Assembly (NCBI GenBank): GCA_028622995.1
Contig: JAJQJQ010000019.1
Span: forward strand, 868,001-932,000
Origin: Panagrolaimus kolymaensis
Taxonomy: Eukaryota > Nematoda > Chromadorea > Rhabditida > Panagrolaimidae
Direction of reading: 5' to 3'
Length of the DNA stretch: 64,000 nt
The position numbers and the translations under genes were made by a program. This document shows positions 38,901-51,300 of this stretch, piece by piece (positions within the stretch are counted from its first letter, which is position 1; each line of letters starts with the position of its first letter). A model generated the notes under the pieces. It searched no databases and was not told the DNA's origin. It saw nothing but the letters and a program-made list of their open reading frames with translations.

Positions 38901-40130
38901 TATCATGTCATGTCAATTCGATTCAATTCAATCATTTTCACTTTTTTTACTTTCCATTTCTGTTATATAACAATCAACCAACAACGAAGAAAAAAAAAGT
39001 TGTGACGGAAAGAGAAAATAGGAAAGTGAAGAGAAGAAGAGAAAGTGAAGCCGATTTGGAATCGCATGGATGAGCAAGCGATTTATTTTTTTTTAATTTA
39101 AAAAAGAGACCAAAAACACAGAGAAACGATGAGGCAAAAAAAAAAGAAGTACATAGATAGTTGTTAGTTTTTGATTATTATGTGATTGATTTTTATTTTA
39201 TTCTTTACTTTTATAGTTCAGTTCGTTGTAACGGAAACATGAAAACTGTAGAAAATGAAAAAAAGAGACATGTGAAGAACAAAAATAATTCTTTACTCTT
39301 TATACTTTATAAAAAAAGAAAAAAAGGATGATTCAACCGATTAAAAATCTACAAAACTGAAAAAAGAAATGTTGTGCACAATCATTTTTAATTAATTATA
39401 AAACAAAGTACGAAAAAAAATTTAATCTTTGCAGTGTCTCTTACTTATATTTTCTGTATTTTTTTTTGTTGCTTTTTGATTAAAATGCAATATCAACAAC
39501 GTCAATGCAAGAAAAAAATGTGACTTGGATAATACAATAATAAATCCGTAGAAGAAGAAGAGAATTAAAAACTATAAGAAGATAAAGAAAGAAGCATAAA
39601 TTTTGTTAGGAGATAAAACAAATTAGTCATACAATAATCACATGCCTTTGTGTTATTTGGAATTTTTTTTCTTAATAACTAAAAAATGGTAATAAGAAGA
39701 ATTTGTATTTCTGTTTTTACCATTTTTAACCATAAGTCTTTCAAATGGTCATGGTGTTATGAAGTATCCAATGTCACAAATTTTTTATATTTAAAAACTG
39801 TTACTTGGGTTGTTTGGTTTTTTTATTCAAAAAAAAATTGTTCTTTTTTTTGTAAAAATTTATTTTTAAAAAAGCGTTCTTTGTTCTTTTGACACTTTTT
39901 TGATTCTTTTTTTGCAATTTATGTCTGTTAATTTTCTTCTGAAGTCCATTGTTTAAAACTGTTAATTAAATCTTCTTTTTTTTCAAACAAATTTATTTAA
40001 TGACTTTTTATAAAAATGAAAAATAAATAATACTCTTGAATTTAGTTCGTTTTTTAATTTGACAGAGGAAAAAATTACCCGAAAAAAGCAAAAACAATAA
40101 TAAAAAACAATTAAATTTAACAATGAAATT
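38901..40130. other. probable promoter region of the transferase; no gene
   Basis: A/T-rich with a purine-rich stretch (39,000-39,070). Only four or so motif-like AAACTG copies occur in 1.2 kb. Open frames present are A/T-run artefacts. The left part should contain the promoter of the transferase gene and the right end the 3' region of the EDEM2-like gene. Confidence 0.4.
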
Positions 40131-43100
40131 TTAAGAAGATTCTGTAGAATTTTTACCGTCGCTAAATCTAGGCATAACTTGTCCAAGACCCGTGAATCTT
40201 GATGCAAAACTCCTTGATTCTGAAGTTAAAAGTTCATAATTTTCTTCACTGAATAATCGATAACGGAAGGTTGAAAAAGAAAAGTCATCAATTATATCCA
40301 AGTTTTGATCATAATGGGAAAGTTTTTGAATGTCTGAAAATGAAAGAAGAAAAATTATAAAAATTCATCGATGAAAAAAGCAGGCGATTAATAAATAGTG
40401 CGCTTTTTAATCAAATTTTTATCTCCAGAAAAGTTTCTGATCAGTAGAATGGAGGATTCTGGTTTATTGAGTTTCATAAGTCATACATTTGAGAATAAAT
40501 TTTACTTTTTTCTATGATGAATTTTTTTGTAAAAATTTAGTCATTTTTTTAAATTTTTTTAAAGCTTTTTTTCGTCACAAAAAATGCATGGAATAACTTC
40601 AATTTTATTTGTAGGACATCTTTTGAAATTTGATGTCAGAGGTTCTGTTTTTTTTCTAAGATTATTTTTAAATAAAATAATTTACCCGGTTTATTAGTAA
40701 AATACATTTCTTCAATTTTCGGTGGAGCTTCATTCGGTCGACAAATAGGTCCCTGAATGAAATGAATTTGATATTTATTCAAAATATGTTTGCTATAAAT
40801 TATATTTAACATTCTTCTCAACGCCAGGGAATCTGAAGACCTCTGCAATGGAACACAAACATTTTCCTCCAAAATTTCGATTCCGGGTTGATCCATAACA
40901 AATTTGCGTTTAGCAAGTTGAAGTTTAATATTTTCCATTGAAGGAATTTCAAGTTTCGCTGAAATTTTAAGTAAATTTGAATATTCATCTCGAATATCAA
41001 TTAAATATTTAATTATTTCTCCTGCGAGATTGGAGCGCAAATCCCCCGCTGCATGTTGCTTTTTATCGTGGTCTTTTGCATTGGAAATGAGTTCGTTGAC
41101 TTCTTTATTAACTTTGATTCTTTCAGCTAATTCAGTTTTAGATGTCACAGATTTTAAATCCATTAATAAAATTTGATTTGGAGTTTGAGCATTTACACCT
41201 CCAATTGGCGGAGGTGTAATTTGGGTTTCTTCAGTAACAACTTTCGCGAAAGGAGTTTCTTGATCGTCAATTGGTGGAGGAGGTGATGGCGAAGGTGGTG
41301 GAGCAATTGTTGTTGTTTGTGGAATTTGAATATTATCTGGATCAGATTGGTGCCATCTTTCCTGCTCATATTCTATTTCACTTTCGATTGTAGTTGAATC
41401 GAAATTTTCGCCAATATCAATTTCACTCATTTCCACTGACAAATCTTCCTAAAAACTTTAAAAATATTAAATTTTCGATTCGAGGATTTCTAATAAATCT
41501 AAATAATAAAATTTTCATGTCGAGGCCTTTCAAAAAAAAAGTAATACCTGATCCAATTCTTTATCCCTTCCACCAGAATTATAATAAGGATCTTTTAAAT
41601 CCAACAAAGAAATGAAATCAATATTATCCTCAAATTTCTGTAATTTTGTTATATCTTCTGCTCGTTTGGATGAGCAACAATAAAGCATGGCAGGATCAAT
41701 TGGATGAGCTTCGGTATTAAAAATATATCCTCCCGCTTCAATCACGCATTTTCCATTTGGAGTATCGATGATTCTCGAAGTTGTTCCATCATTATGCATA
41801 AAATTATTTTCATCAAAAATTAAATAAAGATATTTTGTTGTTTCAGCAAGAAAAAAGGATTCCATTCTGCAAAAAAAAATAAAGAAATCTTTTTTGAACT
41901 TATAAAAAGTTTTTGTTCCCACAAATTTAACAATTCAGATTTTTTTTCAGATATGTAAATTCGTAATATTTTTTTTTTGACAGAAATTAAAAAATTCTCA
42001 TTCGACAAAAATTTTAAATAAAAATATTTTTCAAAAATAACAAAACTTTTGATTTTTAAAATAATAATTGAAAGTTTAAAAAAAATGAAATTCTTGAAAA
42101 AAAATTTCAACAAAGATTTGAAGTTCCTATTCGATAATTTTTTGTGAAATTTTTGCCATTTTCTCTTACCTATCCTCCAATGTGTAATCATTGACATCTT
42201 TAATTGTGGCATATCCACATTTCGTCTTTGTTCCATATTCAATGGCTTCCACCATCGATGCCGCTTCATGAAGATACACTGGATCTTTGGTGGCTTTGTA
42301 TAAATAAAGCATCGATTCAATCATTTCAGGTCTCAAGGGATATCCACCTCGATCTTTAGTGGTTTCATGATTGGGTAAATTATAAAATTCTGGAGTAACT
42401 CCAAATTGTCGATTAATTTGAAAATATGTTAATAAAATTCTTGCGGCATCATCAACTTTTCCAAGAAGGGTCTAAAAATTATTAAAAAAATTTAGTAGCG
42501 AGAAAATTAGTAATAAAATTAATTAATTATTACCAAAACTCCCGGCCAAAAAGCTTCAAGCGATTGAAAAATAGGAAACGTCACTCCTCCTTTCGTCATT
42601 GAAACCCACATAAACCAATCATCTTGACGAATATGTTTATTTATGGCTTTTTCATAATCATAAAATTGTTGAAGCAATTTTGGTCGATGAAAAAGTAACC
42701 CTCCTTTAGCTAAATATTCAAAATATGAATCCACTCCAGCTCCAATGCCGGCGTCCGTGGCTGTCCAGAGACCTAAAAAAAAGGTTTTGTGTCAAAACCA
42801 TTTTGGAGGAATTTTATATTTCCAAATATCTAAATTTTTTGTTACAAATATCAGAAATTTTATTTAATAATTTTTGCTGAAATTTATTGACACCTTTTTG
42901 ACAGAAAAAAAAATTTAAATTTTTGCCAAATTTAAAATCAAAGAATTTTTTGAAACAAAAAAACCGAAGGCTTAGAAAATGAAATTTTTTAATTGGGAAA
43001 AACTCCGAATTTTTAATCCAATTTTTTTCTGAAACTTTCCTCGAAGCAATAATTCGAAATTAAATATGTCTTAACTATTTGTTCCAGAAAAAACTCTTAG

Positions 43101-44355
43101 ATTTTTCTTACAATATTTTTTCTTTGTTTTTTTTTCCAGAAACTCACCGGTTTCAGTATTAACATGATTTCCAACTAATCCAATTCCACTTCGATATTTA
43201 AAAAGTGCATCCAAAGCGTTTAAAGCAATTTTTTCAAAATGTGGATCTCCAGTTAATCGAGAAATAGTTCCAAATTCAATTATGTAAGTTCCAACTCCGG
43301 CTGTGCAAGTTACGGGAGTCTCAAATTTATTTACTCCATATCTTAAATTCACTGTTCCATAAGGCATTCCAGTTTCAGTATTAAAAGCTGGCAATAATTT
43401 AGTTGCAAATTTCACTGCTAAATCCAGCAATGGCCCAGAACAAGGCCAACCATCATCAAGTTGCATGCCCTCAACTTTTCCACTAAGAATATGAGCAGAA
43501 AGAAGCCCGCCAACAACTCGAATATTTGTTTCAAATACTGAAACATTTACATTTGCATCGACGTTGATATTTTGAAGAATTAAATTCACGGCTCTCTTAA
43601 ATTCTGAATGATTTCCCATAATTATGAGAGTATCCAGGGAATCGATAAGAGTTAAACTAAAACTTCCCCAAGTGTCCATTCCTAAATAAATTTTTGTTTA
43701 TGTTTATATATTCCAAAACAAATTTATAGAAGAGAGTCTTGAACTTTGGAGCCAAATTTTGAGTCGATGTTCTAATATTACAAGATCCCTTTGACTTTTA
43801 TTTTATAAAAAACACGAATCATTCTTTCTATTTAGTTTCTGTAAATTAATTTTTTTGTTAAAGCCTCCGAAATTTTTTGAATGCCCCGTTTTTCATCGAA
43901 AAAGATCCATGTTTTACAAGTTTAAACAATTGTCCGTGGTTGATGTTGAGGCAATAAAAATTAATAAAAAAGTCAATGCTTGATACAATAATTTTATTTT
44001 TGAATCGAATCGAATAATTTTGAAAACACCAAAAAATTTGGAAGGTTCTTCTGACTTTTATTGACTCTATTTTTTTGGAGGGCTTGAAAGCTCACTCTTA
44101 CCTGTGCATGTTAAAGGTTTCAATTCATCTAAAGGATATGCATTATCTAAATAACCATTATATGCATGATAAAACATTGATTTCACTTTATCTCTAAAAA
44201 AATCTTTCATCACCGCCATGTAAGGAAATTGTGAAAGTCTCAAACCTATATCTATCCATTTTATCTTTAGAAAATTCAACCGCTATTCCATTACTCCAAC
44301 CAAAACTTTCCAATATTATTATTATTATATGTAGCCATCTTAATCTTATTAACAT
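40131..44355 (-). CDS. edem-2: EDEM2-type GH47 alpha-mannosidase-like protein, long tail
   Basis: Eight exons, 5' to 3': 44355-44295, 44245-44102, 43681-43148, 42772-42534, 42471-42170, 41866-41548, 41448-40686, 40333-40131; 854 residues in frame. Residues 1-21 form a signal peptide (isoleucine-rich). The GH47 domain then follows with [90 protein letters not shown] and the calcium-threonine motif NTEAHPID (about 477-484). These phrases match EDEM2, which starts trimming of Man9 glycans on misfolded glycoproteins for ER-associated degradation. Residues about 485-854 are an extension longer than in human EDEM2 (578 in total), with a Pro/Thr-rich stretch and predicted helices, and no KDEL-type end. 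The first intron is only 49 nt and is needed to keep the frame. Its introns, up to about 430 nt, lack the CAGTTT array. Confidence 0.9.
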
Positions 44356-45395
44356 TTTAATTATAATTTCATTAAAATAGAATAAATAAACCCGTGTAAA
44401 TCTAAAAAAGAAGTATGTATGTTTTACATAAATTATTTTTATTTATTTTTTGCCAAATATTCTTTTTTTGGCACTAATTCCACATTTTGTCAGAACTATT
44501 ATTATAAAATAAAAGCGCGGTAAAATTGCTTAAAAATCAAGGGAGCAAAAAAAATATCGAACACAAAGAAAATGCATCTTTTTTTTATCTTTCTCATTTT
44601 TTTTTTGCTTCATGTTAACCCTTCCATAATCTTATTATTTTATTACCAAAAATATATGACAGACAACAACACACATGAGATTGCCTTTTTCGATATAGTT
44701 GTTGTCAATTTTTTTTGTACGTTGTTTTTTTTCTTTTCTTTACTTTTTTTTCCGTGTTTAACGACGATAACGCGAAAAAAAAATACAGGCAACAACAGGC
44801 ATATATATTGGATTGGAAAGGAAAGGACGACAAATCATCATCTTCCATGACACAGCAATAACAGCAACAGCAAAAAAACTATGGCTCATGGTTGCTCTTT
44901 TTTATTTTATTTTTTCTGTTCGTTGTTGTTGGTGCCCAAAAGAAAATTTTCTTTTTTTCTTCGATAGTCCTAGTCTTCTTCCTTCGTGCATGCATGTGTT
45001 GAGATGAGTTTGCTGCACGTGTATGAATTTTATTTTTTGTTGTGTTGCTGTTTTTTTTTATATTTCCTTTTTTTGCTTTGTTTTGTCTCTGTTTTCTTTT
45101 TCTTGGTTTTTGGCTATAAAGTCTTTTTGTTATAACTTATTTTTTAACGGACATTTTTTTCGGGTTCTTGTCGTTGTTGCTTGTAGTAGTAATTTTTAAG
45201 TGGACAATCGAATTCAATGTTTTTTCTCGCAAAAAAAATTTTTTTGCTTTGTTTTTAAACAAAATTTTTTTATTGACACATTTTTTTTGCGCGTTTTAAA
45301 TCTCCTGTCTATTTTTTATTGTTGGTGATTACAAATTGATTTTGTTTAGAATATATTTATTTATATTTATTTGCCGCTAAAATTTATTATAAAAT
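44356..45395. other. divergent promoter region, EDEM2-like / paxillin
   Basis: About 1 kb between two genes transcribed away from each other. T-run-rich with blocks of CAACAACA/GTTGTTG. It should contain both promoters; no TATA box can be singled out. The CAGTTT motif is absent here. Confidence 0.45.
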
Positions 45396-48300
45396 ATGAA
45401 TGAAATGGCAGCATCCACAAGTGCAGCGGCACCCGTATCCCCTACTGAAAAGATTTCTTCACCCATTGAAAAGAAAGGAATGGAAGATTTAGGTTTGTTT
45501 TGAAAACTTTTATTTTTATTTTAAGAAATTCAACAAATAATTTTTTTTTACTTGAAATTTACAGTTAAATATCCGTTTCCATATATATGTATTAATGAAA
45601 ATCATTGTTTTTTAAAGATTGAACTAGCTTTCGTAAACTTTTTTTTATTAAAATCAGGGCCACAAAAAAGAACGTTCCTTCGCAGTTATCTTATAATTCA
45701 AAAAACCAACAAAATTAAAAAATGTCAGTTTATAAATTTTTATTATAAAAATCTTTTGAAAATTTAAGAGATTTACTAACGTGTTAATTTTCTTACCAGT
45801 TTTGTAAAATTGATATTATAATTCACAACTTAAAGTCTTTTTTTATTCATCGAAAAGAGATACAAAATTCTTTGAAAATATAAAAATTAAAGCAAAGGAG
45901 TTTTAAATTTTTTCTATTATTTAAAAAAGTAAATACACCTCCAGTTTTTATTAATCATAACAAATCTTCACTTTTTATTATTTTAATTTTTTAAGATTAT
46001 GTTGCTTCTTCACTCAGTTTTTTTTGTCTTTCTTCCTCTAAAAAATCCGCCCCTTTCCTTTTTAATTTATTTTGGAGATCTTGGTTACCAGTTTAAACTA
46101 TTATTTTACAAAAAAATTAAATTATTGGCACACAAAAAAAGGATTTAAGATATGACAGTTTTTATTTTCCCATCTATTTTTATGATTCCCAGTTATAAAA
46201 AAAATCCTAACCATTTATTATTTTTATATGAAATAAAAAAATCATCAAAATGCGACTATCATTGCTTTTATCAGTTTGAAATAAATTTTGTATTTTAATG
46301 GTCGTAGTTAAACGGGCCAACAATATACAGTTTAAATCCATTTTTTCTTTTTTTAAATTTAAAGTCAATCCATTCTAAACTTGAACAGTTTTTGATACCA
46401 ATAAAATTAAACACCTCAAAAAGCGATAAATGATGACAGTTAAATAATTTTCTTTTATCCTTAAATTAAAAGAAATCAATCTGCAATATATGGAACAGTT
46501 TAGTTTTCAAAACTTTTCATTTAAAAAGTTTCACATTCTTCAGTTTTACTTTTTATTTTTACTTTCAAAAAAAAAATCAGTTTAACCATTGTATTTTATT
46601 TTACCCATCTTTTTTTTTCTTTGTTTGTCTTAAAGCTTGATTGAGACTTTTCCCCTTTCTTTTTTATTTTCTTTTCTACTTCTATTTTTTCCGATCACTC
46701 TCTCCAACTCTTGTGTAACATTTATTTCATTCATCCATTCACAACTTACTTTTTTTTTTTGGTAGCAACAAAAAAAGAAGCATCAAGCAAGTAAGCACAG
46801 TTTCTTTTTTTAGAGTCGCTTGTTTTTCTTGCAACAAAGCTCAAAGCCCCACAGAATAACAACTGCTTATATTTTTCTTTCTTATTTTTTTCTTGCTAGT
46901 GGCGATAAAAAATATTTTTTGTTTGAAAGAAAAAAATATATTTGAAACACCCCAGCTGCAAGCAACCCTTTTGACTTTTTTTTTCTTGTTCGAAGATGCA
47001 AAGACGCGAAGGCGATGGATGGACTCCTACGCGTTTGTAAGCAACAAAAAAAATATATGGGCGTCATTTTATATATTTAGCATGTGCCAGCTTTGAAGAA
47101 AATAAAATCGTTTTTCCTCTTGGGTTGCTTTATTTTTTTCTCAAAGAAAGAGAGGCTTGATTTCTTATTGTTGTTTATTTTTTATTCAATTTAAAGCTCT
47201 ACAATTTTTAAATTTAAAATGTTACTGCCTTTATTGCCGGATATTTATTTGTACAGTTTAAAATGCTTTTTAATTCTTTAAAAATATGCTTTTCCTTTTT
47301 TTTGTGATTTTTACTCAAAATATTCAAAGACAGTTTAAATTATTTTTTTATTATTAATTTGCTTTCTTACTTCCGTCTGCTTCAGTTTTCAATTCTTTAA
47401 AAAAAAAATTTTTTGCCATATTGTTTTTTTTAACATTTCAGTTTATTTTAATGTTAAATTGTCATTTTATTCCGTAACAGTTTTTTAAATCAGTTTATTT
47501 TAATTACAAAACATATTTTAAAATTTACTTTTTGTTTTCCGATTTGTAAATGCTTTTTCAGTTTAAATTTAATTATTTTTTCCATGCTCAGCAATCGAAT
47601 CGAGTATTCCAGTTTTTTTTTGTTTTCCTAAAAATTCCTTAAGGAAATACAGTTAAATCTTTTAATACTTATCTTCTTTTTTTTAACACAAACAATTATC
47701 TTCACAAAAATACAGTTTATTAAAACTTTTCTTAAAATTAATAAAAGTTATTTTATTATTAAAACCGTTTTAAATTTTTTTCCCTTCCATTTAACTGCTG
47801 AATCAGTTTTAATTATTCATTTTTCTTAAATGTTAAAACCAATGACTCAGTTTTTTTATATTTTCCTAAAATCGTCTGTAAACCAAACAGTTTATTTTTT
47901 CATTTTTCATTTCTTTATTTGCTCCAGTAATAACAGTTTTTTGTTTCTTTATTTATCCCTTTAGTTTTTGTAATAAATAAAACAAAATAATTTTGTTGAC
48001 CACAACTTTTTGTCTGTTTTCGTTGTTCTTTTTCCTCCAAAAAAGTAAGCGCCTTTTTTCTTATTTCTTTTTTTTTTTGCGCAGCATCGGCTGAAACATA
48101 ACAAATTCCTTTTTTTTGAACTTCCTATTTTCTTTTCTTTCTTCCTTCTTTCGCTTCTTTTTTTCATTTAATCGATTCTTTGAAATTAAAACTTTTTTCT
48201 TTTTTGATTTGCGGTCACTCTCCTCTCAAGCTCGCGCATCTTCACTTTTTAAAATTAAACTTTTCCCTTTTTCCAAATTTTTGCTTATTTTTGTTTTTCT

Positions 48301-51300
48301 TAGATATCGGAGGTGTATAAAACCAAAAAAATAAAAATGCCGGTAAAACAAGATGATCAATTTGTTGATGCTGTTAAACCTGCATTGGGTGAGAAAGCTT
48401 TTTTGGTTTTAGTTTAACTTAGATTTAGTTAAACGTGATTAATTTTTATTTTTATCATGAATTAGTCAAACATTTAAAATTAAAGACAGTTAAAATGTTT
48501 TCCAAATTAAAATATTTAAATTCAGTTTTTTATATTTCTAAAACGTGTAAGATGATCTAACTCAGTTTTAAAAAATTTAAAATATTTTTTACAAAATATT
48601 TCACGCCTTATCCAAAAAAAATAAGACAGTTTTTTATTTGTTATTAATTTAAAAAAACTAAAAATAGTTATAATTGAAAATAATTTTAAAAAGAAAGTTC
48701 TTTGAATTTAATATCAATAAACAGTTTTGTATTAATTTTAATTTTTAGTTTTTTAAATATAAAATTCTTAATCACGATAATTCAGTCAAAATATTAAAAC
48801 AAATTTAGCCCAAACAACCACCTGCCCAGTTTATATAAAACGTATAATTTTTTAGAATCCCTTCTATCTGATCTTCAGCGAACCACTGAAGTTTTACGCC
48901 GAGCTCAACAACGAAACAGTCAAGAACGAGATTTGAGCGATGTCAATACTTCCATGTATTCCTCAAGTTCGTATAGGGAAAATCGACGAAGTTATGATAA
49001 TGACATCGATCCCATTTATCAAGAACAAAATGTTGTTATGAGAAAGTAAGCATTCGAATGAAAAATGTCCAACAAAATTTTTCAATCCAATATTCAATCC
49101 GCAGTTTTATTTTTTTACGAAGTTTTTTAATTTTTTTAAAGCTATTATGATTTTAAAAACAAACCCATAATTTTTATTTGACCCTATTTTCCGCATAAAT
49201 ACTATAGCTGCAGTTTTTTTTCAGAAAATTAAAAAATTTTGATTTCTGTAAATTTAAATAAATTTTTTATAAATTTTACCAGCGAACGTTAATGAACAGT
49301 TTTAATAATACTTTTTTTAGCTCCCAACAAAGTGGAAATGATTATGGCACTGGCGGTGGACAAAATCGAAACTCAGGCGATGGTTATGGGACAGCTGGTC
49401 GAAAATCAGCTTCCAGCGATCATGTAAGCCGCCTTCATTACCTTCAAACAGTTTTTTTACACCACAAAAAAAATAATTACCTCTTTTATCTAACCACGTA
49501 CCTGTTTTTCTTTTATACCAAAAAAATAATATCCACGCATTCCAGTTATTCCAGTTTTTTTTTTGCCTTACCACAAAAATAATTTTTATTACAGCGAACT
49601 TCACGCGAAACCAATCAACTTGATTCCATGTTAGGTAATCTTCAAGTGGATATGGATAAACATGGAATTCATACCATTCCAAAAGGTGATTGTGCAGCAT
49701 GTGAAAAACCAATCATTGGTCAAGTTGTGATTGCCCTCGGTAAAATGTGGCATCCCGAACATTATGTTTGTTGCCATTGTGGAGATCAAATTGGACATAA
49801 AAATTTCTTTGAACGCGGTGGAAAAGCATATTGCGAAAATGATTACCACGATTTATATTCCCCTCGATGTGCATATTGTAATGGACCCATTAAAGATGTA
49901 AGTTTTGGTGGGAAGAGTTCTGTGGAAAAAATCCAGATGTGGCACATCCTAAAAGTCAATATCTGTAAGAATCGAGCAAAAACGCAAAATTACGGACATG
50001 TCAAAATATCTTTACACACAAGATCGTGCCAAAAGTTCTATAAGCAGAATAAAATTCTCCATAAAATTTTAAATTTTTCGAGCTAAAAAAATAAATCTCC
50101 GTAATTGACAAAAAAAATAAAAAAAATTTTTGTAACGTATTATGCAAATTTTCACTGAAGGAAAACATTTTTTTTGTCAATTACGGAGATTTATTTTTTT
50201 AGCTCAAAATTCTTAAAATTGGATGGAGAATTTTATTCTGCTTATAAAACTTTTGGCACAATCTTGTGTGAATTTCAGTGTCCGCCGGTTTCTCGATTCT
50301 TACAGATATTGAGTTCTAATCCAGTTTAATTTTTTATTAATAAATATCAAAAAAGGAAAATGAGGGGCAGTTAATATTTTATCTTTTACTTTTTTTCAAA
50401 TTTCAAAATCTTCTCCAAAATGCAGTTTTTTGCTACACAAATTTACAAGAAATTGTACTTTTCAGTTTTATGCAATAAAAAAAATTAAAAAAAGTTAATC
50501 AGTTTATTTATTCTAGGTTTAAAGGCAACTTTATAACATTTTCAATATGAATACTTTATTTTTTTTCTAAAAGATTTTTAATTTAAAATTTTTTTTACAG
50601 TTATTTTTATTTTCAAAAGTCTTAATATAAAACAAGCTGCAATTGTACAAGCTGAATCCAGTTATTTATAAAACTTATTATTTTTAAAGATGTAAAGATC
50701 TAAAGCCAGTTTTATAAATTTTATTTTAGGAAGGTTTAAAATATAAACGAAAAAAATAGTAAAAATAAAACTTCAATTTCCACGGGGCAAAATTACACAC
50801 AGTTAAAAATATTATTTCTAAAGAAAAATCATAGCTTTTTAACTTGAGTAATTAAAAGAAAAACAGCTCATTCTAGGCCAGTTTCAATGTTTAAGTAAAA
50901 AACGGATCTCTTCTGTTTTAATTTTACCATTTTATCCTAAAATTTTTAGCGTTGCATAACCGCCCTTGGAAAAACTTTCCATCCCGAGCATTTTACTTGT
51001 GCTGATTGTGGAAAACCTTTTGGAGATGAAGGGTTCCATGAAAAGGATGGAGTTGCATACTGTAAAGATGACTTCTTCCGAATGTTCGCCCCCAAATGTC
51101 ATGGATGTGATAAACCCATCAAAAATAAATTTATTACCGCTCTTGGAACTCATTGGCATCCAGCTTGCTTTATTTGTCAAGTAAGTTGGTTTTGTTCATT
51201 TGATTAAGTTTTTTGTTGTGAAAATAAAAATAATATTTGACAGTTTTTTTATGTTTGAATAGTTTTGGTTCCAAACTAATTATTCACAGTTTTATTTTGC

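Noticed and set aside
42519..42533. Apparent open frame running past exon 42534-42772 of the EDEM2-like gene
   Set aside because: The donor at 42,533 joins in phase to the next exon and restores the GH47 consensus, so the read-through residues are intronic.
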